The translations under genes were made by a program, and so were the position numbers. From NCBI GenBank assembly GCA_937917475.1, contig CALDNF010000022.1:1-7097 (forward strand): a stretch of DNA of 7,097 nucleotides, in the 5' to 3' direction. Shown piece by piece: positions 1 to 5,562 of the stretch. Within the stretch, counting starts at the first letter, position 1. Every line of letters starts with the position of its first letter. The DNA comes from an uncultured Faecalibacterium sp. Lineage in GTDB: Bacteria > Bacillota > Clostridia > Oscillospirales > Ruminococcaceae. The notes beneath the pieces were generated by a model. The model did no database searches. It was not told the DNA's origin and saw only the letters and a program-made list of their open reading frames with translations.

Positions 1-183
1 GAGACCGTCAAGGCCATGCGCAAGGACGTTCTGGCCAAGTGCTACGGCGGCGATATCTCCCGCAAGAAGAAGCTGCTGGAAAAGCAGAAGGAAGGCAAAA
101 AGAAGATGCGTCAGCTCGGCAGCGTCTCCCTCCCCAGCGAAGCTTTTACCGCTGTGCTCAAACTGGACAGCAGCGACGATTAA
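1..183 (+). CDS. lepA: Elongation factor 4 (LepA), C-terminal fragment
   Basis: This is the last 60 codons of lepA, cut by the left window edge and ending in TAA at 181-183. LepA/EF4 is a ribosome-associated translational GTPase. The visible part is the LepA-specific C-terminal domain: the block CYGGDISRKKKLLEKQKEGK followed by a lysine/arginine-rich stretch and SVSLPSEAFTAVLKL is the diagnostic end of the family, which binds the ribosome near the tRNA acceptor site. The full protein is usually about 600 residues, so roughly nine tenths lies upstream. It is followed 17 bases later by a strong terminator and faces a convergent regulator gene, so it is not part of the catabolic operons to the right. 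The family assignment is very secure because the tail is highly conserved. Confidence 0.96.
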   Translation, partial: ETVKAMRKDVLAKCYGGDISRKKKLLEKQKEGKKKMRQLGSVSLPSEAFTAVLKLDSSDD

Positions 184-200
184 GGTTTTCCGATTTCAGC

Positions 201-240
201 AAACCAGCCCGGGAGCTTTCCGCCCCCGGGCTGGTTTTTT
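201..240 (+). terminator. Intrinsic terminator of lepA, convergent with the araC-type gene
   Basis: A perfect 13-bp stem is formed by 201-213 (AAACCAGCCCGGG) and 225-237 (CCCGGGCTGGTTT), with an 11-nt loop and a T-run at 235-240. It is a strong rho-independent terminator for lepA. The last T of the run is also the last base of the regulator's stop codon on the minus strand (240-242), so the two convergent genes end almost on the hairpin. Read on the minus strand the hairpin is followed by only three T residues beyond the loop-distal end, so termination in that direction is likely weaker. Confidence 0.93.
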
Positions 241-1187
241 CACTTCCGCAGCATCTGGCGATAGACGGCAGGCGTGATACCGTACTCCCGCCGGAAAGCA
301 CGGTAAAAGTTGGAGTAATCTCCAAAGCCAACCTCAGCGGCAGTTTGTTCCAGTGATACACCAGTCTGGATCAGATTTTTTGCAGCGATCAGACGACGCT
401 GGGTAACAAAATGATAAAAGCTGATGTCCATCCGTTTGCGGAACAGCTGACTGATGCTGCTCTCGCTTACGTGGAAGTTTTTCGCCGTCTGCTCCAGAGA
501 AATTTTTTCTGTCATATGGTTCTCAATGTACAGCATGATCTCGTCCAGCAGTTCTCGCTGCGCACTCTGCGGAGGCGGAAGATTGGCCACGGCTCTGGCC
601 AAAGCAATAAAAAGCATCTCCGTCTGTGCCACCACAGCCGCCTCCCAGCCCAGATCCTTGCGCTTGGATTCCTGCACAGCGATCCGGAAATATTGTTCCA
701 GCATCTCCCACTGAGTCCCGGCCGTGCGCACCAGATTGCTCTGTGAGCGGGCGGGCAGCGGCGAAAGCAGGCGGACAAAAGCCGTGATAAAATTGCAGTT
801 GACCCAAAGCACCATGCGGCGGTAGGGCTCCGTGAGCTGGTCCAGAAACAGCGGGCGGTGGCTGATCCCCGGCGGCACAATGACGATGTCGCCGCGCTGC
901 AGGCGGTAACGCTGCATTCCCACCAGATACTCCAGATTTCCGCTGTGGCAATAGATCAATTCATAAAAGGTATGGCTGTGCAGCTGCACCTCATCCCGGA
1001 ACGTACTGATATCCTCATGTGCATCCACATAGTCAGAGTCCATTTCAACTTCCTGATACAGATTTCCCTTTGAGATGCCTTCTTCACACAAAAGCTGCTG
1101 CAATTCCTGGCTGGTCAGATTCGCCCCCTGCTCACAAGATTTCTTTACAGCCAACGCAGAAATTCGGTTCATGTCAGACATTTTCAC
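240..1187 (-). CDS. AraC/XylS-family transcriptional regulator with cupin sensor domain
   Basis: Predicted effector-responsive activator. With the start chosen here it is 315 residues, a normal length for the family. The N-terminal half is an AraC-type cupin: a motif with paired histidines (VQLHSHTFYELIYCHSG, about residues 67-83) and RGDIVIVPPGISHRP (about 98-112). The C-terminal 100 residues hold the two helix-turn-helix motifs (about 225-250, ISLEQTAKNFHVSESSISQLF; and 274-303, containing the family signature EVGFGDYSNFYRAFRREYGITP). Start: the minus strand reads AGGAGAGGTGATTTTTGTG, which places GTG at 1187-1185 five to six bases after the AGGTGA ribosome site. ATG at 1181-1179 is nearly as good, while GTG at 1196 lies inside the ribosome site. 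It is divergent from the symporter-hydrolase operon and probably activates it and controls itself through repeats at 1245-1286. The ligand is unknown, presumably the substrate or an intermediate of that operon. Confidence 0.93.
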   Translation of the reverse strand: MKMSDMNRISALAVKKSCEQGANLTSQELQQLLCEEGISKGNLYQEVEMDSDYVDAHEDISTFRDEVQLHSHTFYELIYCHSGNLEYLVGMQRYRLQRGDIVIVPPGISHRPLFLDQLTEPYRRMVLWVNCNFITAFVRLLSPLPARSQSNLVRTAGTQWEMLEQYFRIAVQESKRKDLGWEAAVVAQTEMLFIALARAVANLPPPQSAQRELLDEIMLYIENHMTEKISLEQTAKNFHVSESSISQLFRKRMDISFYHFVTQRRLIAAKNLIQTGVSLEQTAAEVGFGDYSNFYRAFRREYGITPAVYRQMLRK

Positions 1188-1222
1188 AAAAATCACCTCT
1201 CCTCTTTGTGTATTTTGTCAGC

Positions 1223-1251
1223 ATTATATCAGTTTCTTGCTGGATTTGCAA
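1223..1251 (-). promoter_or_regulatory. Predicted sigma-A-type promoter of the AraC-type regulator
   Basis: Read on the minus strand there is a TTGCAA -35 element (1251-1246), a 17-bp spacer and a perfect TATAAT -10 element (1228-1223) preceded by TG one base upstream (extended -10). The -10 is about 36 bases before the start codon. The -35 hexamer is inside one copy of the direct repeat at 1245-1256, which suggests that the regulator can repress or modulate its own transcription by occupying this site. Confidence 0.8.
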
Positions 1252-1286
1252 TATATCCTGCATGTTTTGCAATTTATTTTGCAAAT
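1245..1286. promoter_or_regulatory. Putative AraC-type operator: 21-bp-spaced direct repeats
   Basis: TTTGCAATATAT at 1245-1256 and TTTGCAATTTAT at 1266-1277 match in 11 of 12 positions and their starts are exactly 21 bp apart (two helical turns). A third copy of the core TTGCAA is at 1279-1284. AraC-family proteins typically bind pairs of direct half-sites 21 bp apart, with the proximal one overlapping the target promoter's -35. Here the proximal copy overlaps the putative -35 of the operon (1273-1278) and the distal one overlaps the regulator's -35. The repeats are plain in the sequence; that the adjacent regulator binds them is inferred. Confidence 0.7.
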
Positions 1287-1301
1287 CTTCTCTGGTATCA
1301 T
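1273..1301 (+). promoter_or_regulatory. Putative activator-dependent promoter of the symporter-hydrolase operon
   Basis: An extended -10 element TGGTATCAT lies at 1293-1301, with TATCAT at 1296-1301. The 17-bp spacer puts the -35 at 1273-1278, TTTATT, a poor match to TTGACA. A good -10 with a poor -35 beside likely activator half-sites fits a promoter that needs the AraC-type regulator. It would start transcription near 1308 and give a leader of about 75 bases. Confidence 0.5.
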
Positions 1302-1316
1302 GGGTTTTGTCGAAAA

Positions 1317-1350
1317 AATGTCAAACGTGCAGAGCTCAGCGTCTGACATT
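1317..1350. repeat. Imperfect inverted repeat in the operon leader
   Basis: AATGTCA at 1317-1323 and TGACATT at 1344-1350 are perfect 7-bp inverted arms. After one mismatch the pairing continues with ACG (1325-1327) against CGT (1340-1342). The 34-bp element lies between the predicted transcription start and the ribosome site at 1371-1376. It could be a second operator or a leader hairpin. No T-run follows, so it is not an intrinsic terminator. Confidence 0.45.
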
Positions 1351-1383
1351 GAAAAACATCATGACCATAAAAGGAGAAGTACC

Positions 1384-2772
1384 ATGGAAAAAAAGACCAG
1401 GCCCTTTGGCGTACTGGATCAGTTGGGATATGTCTGCGGCGATATGGCCGGCAGCTTTGTCAACCTGTTCGTGGACGCCTATTTTCTTACCTTCTGTACC
1501 TACGTGCTGGGCATTAACCCGGCTTGGATGGCAACGCTGTTCCTCGTGGCTCGTCTGTGGGACGCCATTAACGACCCCATCATGGGCTCTTTCCCGGACC
1601 GCTGGCGTCTGGGCAAAAGCGGCGATAAGTTCAAACCCTGGATCAAGCTGTTCATGATCCCTCTGGCTCTGTCCGGTGTGCTGTGCTTTATGAAAGTGCC
1701 TTTCACCGGTGTTGCTCTGCACGCCTGGGTGGCCTTTGTTTACATTTTGTACGGCATGAGCTATACTGGAACCAGTATGCCGTTCGGTGCAATGGCCAGC
1801 GTAGTCTCCACCGACCCGATCGACCGCTCCAAGCTGTCCCGTGCCCGCAGCATCGGTGGCACCATCGTGGGCATCGGTGCCCTGTCCGTTGTCCCGGTTC
1901 TCTGCTTTGATAAAGAATCCAACATCCTGCCGGAGCGTTTCGCCCTCGTGGCCATCGTTTTCGGCGTGCTGTCTATCATCAGCTATCTGCTGCTGTGCAA
2001 TTTTACGCAGGAGCGTGTGCATCAGAAACATGTTCCCGGCCAGAAGTTCGAGTATGGCAAAGTGCTGAAGGCCGCCTTCCAGAACCGCCCGCTGATCGGC
2101 GTTATGGTTGCCACCATTGGTTCCATGCTGTACATCACCGGCAGCAGCCAGCTGCGCAGCTACATCTACAAAGAGTTCTACCATGACACCAGCATCATGA
2201 CCATTGCCAGCCTTGGCAGCCTGCCGGTCATGATCATCTGCTTCATTCTGGTGCCCAAGATCGTTGCAAAGTTCGGCAAGCGCAACGTGATCCTGGTCAT
2301 GAGTGCCTACAATCTGCTGATCTCCGCTTACATCCTGTTCTTCCCCATCCAGAGCGCAATGGTCTATACCATTCTCAACCTGCTGGCCACGATCGGCCAG
2401 ACCGCCTTTGCCATGCTGATCTGGGCACTGGTCACCGACTGTCTGGACTACAGCGAATGGAAACTGAACATCCGCAGCGACGGCAGTATGTACAGTCTGT
2501 ACACCTTCAGCCGTAAGATCGGCAGCACCATTGCATCCACGGGTGCCGCTAGCGCACTGGCTGCCATTGGTTATGTGTCCGGCGTAGGTGCTGTGCAGTC
2601 TGCCGCTACGGTCAACAACATCTACTATCTGGTCAACGCAGTGCCAGTCATCACCTGTATTCTGGAGCTGATCGGTATCGGCCTGATCTTTAATCTGGAT
2701 CAGAAGACCACCGAGACCATGTATGCAGAACTGGCCCAGCGTCGTGCCGACGGCACTGCCGAGGAGGCATAA
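1384..2772 (+). CDS. GPH-family (MelB-like) sugar:cation symporter
   Basis: A 462-residue inner-membrane transporter of the glycoside-pentoside-hexuronide:cation symporter family, part of the major facilitator superfamily. It is close to the length of MelB and very hydrophobic, consistent with 12 membrane helices. The motif ARLWDAINDPIMG at residues 56-68 carries Asp60 and Asp64, matching MelB's cation-site Asp55 and Asp59. Asp20 lines up with MelB's sugar-binding Asp19, and DKFKPW (81-86) is the family's cytoplasmic loop motif. The equivalent of MelB Asp124 appears to be missing: the region reads GTSMPFGAMAS. It ends in a hydrophilic tail of about 25 residues. Start: AAGGAG at 1371-1376 is seven bases before ATG 1384. 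An in-frame ATG at 1318 has no ribosome site. First gene of the operon; its stop is only seven bases before the next start. The substrate is probably a sugar derivative, but the sequence does not name it. Confidence 0.92.
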   Translation: MEKKTRPFGVLDQLGYVCGDMAGSFVNLFVDAYFLTFCTYVLGINPAWMATLFLVARLWDAINDPIMGSFPDRWRLGKSGDKFKPWIKLFMIPLALSGVLCFMKVPFTGVALHAWVAFVYILYGMSYTGTSMPFGAMASVVSTDPIDRSKLSRARSIGGTIVGIGALSVVPVLCFDKESNILPERFALVAIVFGVLSIISYLLLCNFTQERVHQKHVPGQKFEYGKVLKAAFQNRPLIGVMVATIGSMLYITGSSQLRSYIYKEFYHDTSIMTIASLGSLPVMIICFILVPKIVAKFGKRNVILVMSAYNLLISAYILFFPIQSAMVYTILNLLATIGQTAFAMLIWALVTDCLDYSEWKLNIRSDGSMYSLYTFSRKIGSTIASTGAASALAAIGYVSGVGAVQSAATVNNIYYLVNAVPVITCILELIGIGLIFNLDQKTTETMYAELAQRRADGTAEEA

Positions 2773-2779
2773 AAACAGC

Positions 2780-3658
2780 ATGGAACCAATAAAAAAGATC
2801 GATCTGCATTTGCATCTGTCTCGTCTGCCCATGCCGCACAACGGATCGATGTGGGCAAGCGACCCGGCGGAGATGCTGCCGCACATGGCGGAACTTGGCA
2901 TTGAAAAGGCTGTGCTGATGAGCACCAGCGAAACCGCCGACCCGAAAATGCCTTTTGGTTCCAATGCAGACAACTGCGCCATTGCGCAGGCAGACCCGGC
3001 TCATTTTGCATGGATGTGCAATCTGGACCCGGTAGAGCCAGAGACCATTCCGGAGCGTCTGGCTGCCTGCAAGGCGCAGGGTGCTGTGGGAATTGGCGAG
3101 CTGGCGATCAATCGCCGTCTGGATGATCCGCTGCTGGAGGCCATTTTTTCCGCAGCTGGAAAGCTGGGCCTGCCCATCACCTTCCATATGAGCCCGGAAG
3201 TAGGTTACAGTTACGGTGTAGTAGATGACCCTGGCCTGCCGCTGCTGGAACGTGCGCTGCAGAAATTCCCGGAGACAAAGTTTCTGGGCCATAGTCAAAC
3301 CTTCTGGATCGAGATGAGCGGTGACGTCCCCACAGAAAAAGAAGCCCGCAACCAGTGGGGCAAAGGCCCCGTTGTATCTGGCGGACGGGTGCCGGAGCTG
3401 TTTGCCTCCTACCCCAATCTGTATGGTGATCTGAGTGCCAACAGTGCCGGGCAGGCCATTATGCGGGACCCGGCCTTCGGCCTGCAGTTTCTGGAAACTT
3501 ATGCCGATCGTCTCTTCTTTGCTACAGACATGGTCAACTCTGACATGGTCTTTCCCTTAGGGGCATGGCTGGACGAGCAGGCTGCCAAGGGCACGCTCCG
3601 TGCACAGACTTATGAAAAAATTTGCCGCAGAAACGCCCAATGCGTTTTCGGGCTGTAA
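2780..3658 (+). CDS. Amidohydrolase-family metal-dependent hydrolase (TIM barrel)
   Basis: A 292-residue cytoplasmic enzyme of the amidohydrolase superfamily (amidohydrolase_2/TatD-like group). Likely metal ligands appear in the expected order: HxH in DLHLHL (His10, His12), Glu107 in GIGELAI, His136 in ITFHMSP, His171 in FLGHSQ and Asp250 in FFATDM. There is a Glu, not a carboxylated Lys, at the bridging position. Members hydrolyse amides, lactones or phosphoesters, or decarboxylate aromatic acids, so the reaction cannot be fixed. A segment rich in charged residues and glycine (about 180-203) between the fourth His and the DLSANS strand may shape the substrate pocket. The ribosome site GAGGAGG (2761-2767) is formed by the last codons of the symporter gene, 12 bases before ATG 2780, suggesting coupled translation. 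The creatininase-type gene follows after 18 bases, so the two enzymes probably act on the same imported compound. Confidence 0.88.
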   Translation: MEPIKKIDLHLHLSRLPMPHNGSMWASDPAEMLPHMAELGIEKAVLMSTSETADPKMPFGSNADNCAIAQADPAHFAWMCNLDPVEPETIPERLAACKAQGAVGIGELAINRRLDDPLLEAIFSAAGKLGLPITFHMSPEVGYSYGVVDDPGLPLLERALQKFPETKFLGHSQTFWIEMSGDVPTEKEARNQWGKGPVVSGGRVPELFASYPNLYGDLSANSAGQAIMRDPAFGLQFLETYADRLFFATDMVNSDMVFPLGAWLDEQAAKGTLRAQTYEKICRRNAQCVFGL

Positions 3659-3676
3659 CATTGGAGGAATTGAACG

Positions 3677-4522
3677 ATGGAACTTCGCACTCGTATTCTG
3701 CCCAAGATGCTCAACAGTGAGGTAGAAGCTTATCTGGAGCATAACGACATCATCATTGTGCCGGTGGGCACAGTGGAAATGCACGGCGGCTTCCCGCTGG
3801 ACAGTGAGACCGTCATCAGCGAGGCATACGCCCTGAAAATGGCAGAAGCCTGTGATGGTCTGGTGCTGACCGGCCTGCCCTACTTCTACGCCGGTGCTAC
3901 AGCTTCCGGCCGCGGTACAACTCAGGTGAGTATCCGGCAAGGCATCGACTACCTGTCCGCTATTGCCCACAGCCTGCTGCGGCAGGGTTTCAAGCGGCAG
4001 GTGTACATCAGCTTCCATGGCCCTGCGCACATGACCTGCAGCCCTATGGTGCGTGATTTCTACGATGAGACCGGCGTGCCCATTCTGTACATGGATCTGA
4101 GCTTGCAGATGACGAAAAATGCTCGTGACCTGTTCAAGAGCATGGATTCTTTCCACGCCATCACTGTGGGTGCTTACCAGATCATGAATCGTCTGGAAGA
4201 TATTCCTCTGACTACGGCATACTCCGAGCAGCTGCCTCGCAAGTGCGATGCTTTCAACGATATTTTTGGTCTGGCCTATCAGAGTGCCTCCATCGGCTAC
4301 TGCTTCAGCGATCCGACCGATCATATGCCCACCACTGCCGTTCCGGATGCGGAGACCCGCCAGAAGCTGGCGGATGAGGGCACCGAGCTGATCCATCAGC
4401 TTGTGGAGCGTATGGATATGCCCCATGTAGTAGACCAGATGCGCAAGCTGGAAACCTACGGTCATGAGGTCGAGGCCGCTAAGCCCTGGGTACCGAGCGC
4501 ATACAACAAGAAGAATTCATAA
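3677..4522 (+). CDS. Creatininase-family hydrolase, divergent active site
   Basis: A 281-residue cytoplasmic protein of the creatininase/creatinine amidohydrolase family, metal-dependent hydrolases of cyclic and linear amides. The N-terminal signature is clear: IIIVPVGTVEMHGGFPLD, giving metal ligands Glu34, His36 and Asp42. The loop usually starting GHxxFPGT is altered to YAGATASGRGTTQVS. The usual NGHGGN (NGHYEN in Pseudomonas creatininase) is SFHGPAH, keeping only His114, and the later HAGxxET motif is reduced to HAITVGA (His160, with Gly165 where Glu is common). The substrate is therefore probably not creatinine; it may be another amide, lactam or lactone. Start: GGAGG at 3663-3667, nine bases before ATG 3677. 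It is the last gene of the operon and is followed by a strong terminator. Family placement is secure, function is not. Confidence 0.88.
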   Translation: MELRTRILPKMLNSEVEAYLEHNDIIIVPVGTVEMHGGFPLDSETVISEAYALKMAEACDGLVLTGLPYFYAGATASGRGTTQVSIRQGIDYLSAIAHSLLRQGFKRQVYISFHGPAHMTCSPMVRDFYDETGVPILYMDLSLQMTKNARDLFKSMDSFHAITVGAYQIMNRLEDIPLTTAYSEQLPRKCDAFNDIFGLAYQSASIGYCFSDPTDHMPTTAVPDAETRQKLADEGTELIHQLVERMDMPHVVDQMRKLETYGHEVEAAKPWVPSAYNKKNS

Positions 4523-4545
4523 TTTTCTTCTTTCTTTCATCCTGC

Positions 4546-4602
4546 AAAAAAAGAACAGACCCTTCCGATTTTTTGAAATCACTTTGGAAGGGTCTGTTTT
4601 TT
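4546..4602. terminator. Bidirectional intrinsic terminator between the two convergent operons
   Basis: AACAGACCCTTCC (4554-4566) pairs perfectly with GGAAGGGTCTGTT (4586-4598), a 13-bp stem. The 19-nt loop contains a smaller GATTT/AAATC hairpin (4567-4580). T residues at 4597-4602 follow on the plus strand, and seven A residues at 4546-4552 give the T-run on the minus strand. It can thus stop both the hydrolase operon and the minus-strand oxidoreductase operon, whose stop codon is about 88 bases away. The remaining gap, 4603-4686, shows no gene or repeat I can support. Confidence 0.93.
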
Positions 4603-4686
4603 CTTTTTCAGAACATCAGCACCTCATGCAATTACTTGCGGAGTGCTTGATCGCAGTCTGGGCTGTCTGAAGATTTGTATTTGCTT

Positions 4687-5541
4687 TTATACGCCGGAGT
4701 AAGCGGAGAAGCCACCGTCCACAGGCAGGCAGATGCCCGTGATGAACCCAGCTGCATCGTTATTCAGCAGGAACAGCAGAGCACCTACAAGGTCTTTCTC
4801 GCTGTCGCCAAAACGTCCCATCGGAGTGGCTGCAAGGATTTTTCCGGTGCGAGCGGTGGGGGTTCCATCTTCGTTGTACAGCAGACGAGAATTTTGTTCA
4901 CTGGCAAAGAAGCCGGGGGCAATGGCGTTGACCCGAATGCCCACCTTGCTGAAATGCACCGCCAGCCACTGGGTGAAATTTGTCACAGCGGCCTTGGAAC
5001 CAGAGTAAGCAGGGATTTTAGTCAACGGCAGATAGGCGTTCATACTGGAAATATTCAGGATATTGCAGCCCTTGCGTCCTACCATCTGACGTGCAAAAGC
5101 CTGTGTCGGAAGCAGGGTGCCGATGAAGTTCAGATTGAACACCATCTCCACGCCGCTCTCATCCAGATCAAAGAACGTCACAGTATCGCCGTCAAGGTCC
5201 CCCATCTCGAAGTATTCCTTGTCGGTATTGGCACGGGCGTTGTTGCCGCCTGCACCGTTCACAAGGATATCACAGGGGCCAAAGTCTGCCATTACGTCTT
5301 CTGCGACTTGCAGGCAGTTTGCCTTGTTCATAACGTTGCAGGTGTAACCTTTTGCAAAACCGCCTTCGGTGTTAATTTCATCGGCCAGCACCTTCAGCTT
5401 GTCCATATTCCGGCCAAGCAGAGCAACTTTGGCTCCGGCACGGGCCAGTGCTTTTGCAAAAACGGAGCACAGCGTACCACTGGCACCGGTGATGACTGCT
5501 ACCTTACCCGTGAGGTCGGTGTTCAGAACATTCTTTTCCAT
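4687..5541 (-). CDS. uxuB: SDR-family D-mannonate oxidoreductase (fructuronate reductase)
   Basis: A 284-residue short-chain dehydrogenase that interconverts D-fructuronate and D-mannonate with NAD(P)H in glucuronate catabolism, just before mannonate dehydratase. It matches the Firmicute SDR type (Bacillus YjmF/UxuB), not the larger unrelated E. coli UxuB. Type-specific blocks are GPCDILVNGAGGN (88-100), the long run around NFTQWLAVHFSKVGIRVNAI (188-207) and the C-terminal end PVDGGFSAYSGV. Catalytic residues are Ser165/166 (NISSMN), Tyr179 and Lys183 (YSGSK), with Asn138 probably completing the set. The cofactor motif is TGASGTLC (18-25): the last glycine of TGxxxGxG is Cys25. Start: AGGAGG (5552-5547 on the minus strand) is five bases before the ATG. 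It lies 21 bases after the stop of the upstream symporter gene, so the two are one operon. Related SDRs acting on other sugar acids are the alternative, but the match is strong. Confidence 0.9.
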   Translation of the reverse strand: MEKNVLNTDLTGKVAVITGASGTLCSVFAKALARAGAKVALLGRNMDKLKVLADEINTEGGFAKGYTCNVMNKANCLQVAEDVMADFGPCDILVNGAGGNNARANTDKEYFEMGDLDGDTVTFFDLDESGVEMVFNLNFIGTLLPTQAFARQMVGRKGCNILNISSMNAYLPLTKIPAYSGSKAAVTNFTQWLAVHFSKVGIRVNAIAPGFFASEQNSRLLYNEDGTPTARTGKILAATPMGRFGDSEKDLVGALLFLLNNDAAGFITGICLPVDGGFSAYSGV

Positions 5542-5562
5542 AGCGGCCTCCTCTTTTCCACA

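Noticed and set aside
1245..1286. CRISPR-like or satellite repeat made of the TTGCAA copies
   Set aside because: Only three very short copies with uneven spacing (21 and 12 bp) in a promoter region; regulator half-sites explain them better.
1075..1383. In-frame extension of the first symporter upstream to 1075, or a start at ATG 1318
   Set aside because: The extension would overlap the regulator gene, crosses the promoters, lacks a ribosome site and adds no family similarity. ATG 1384 has AAGGAG at ideal spacing.
1361..1390. Possible small leader peptide starting at ATG 1361
   Set aside because: It has no ribosome site, is out of frame with the symporter and simply runs on through it without an early stop.
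1336..2982. A 548-codon open frame on the minus strand opposite the symporter gene
   Set aside because: It is rich in His, Asp, Gly and Gln with no recognisable domain and no ribosome site. It mirrors the codon bias of the real plus-strand gene, whose family is unmistakable.
3557..4465. A 302-codon minus-strand open frame opposite the creatininase-family gene
   Set aside because: Low-complexity His/Gln-rich translation with no domain, entirely antisense to well-supported genes and crossing their boundary.
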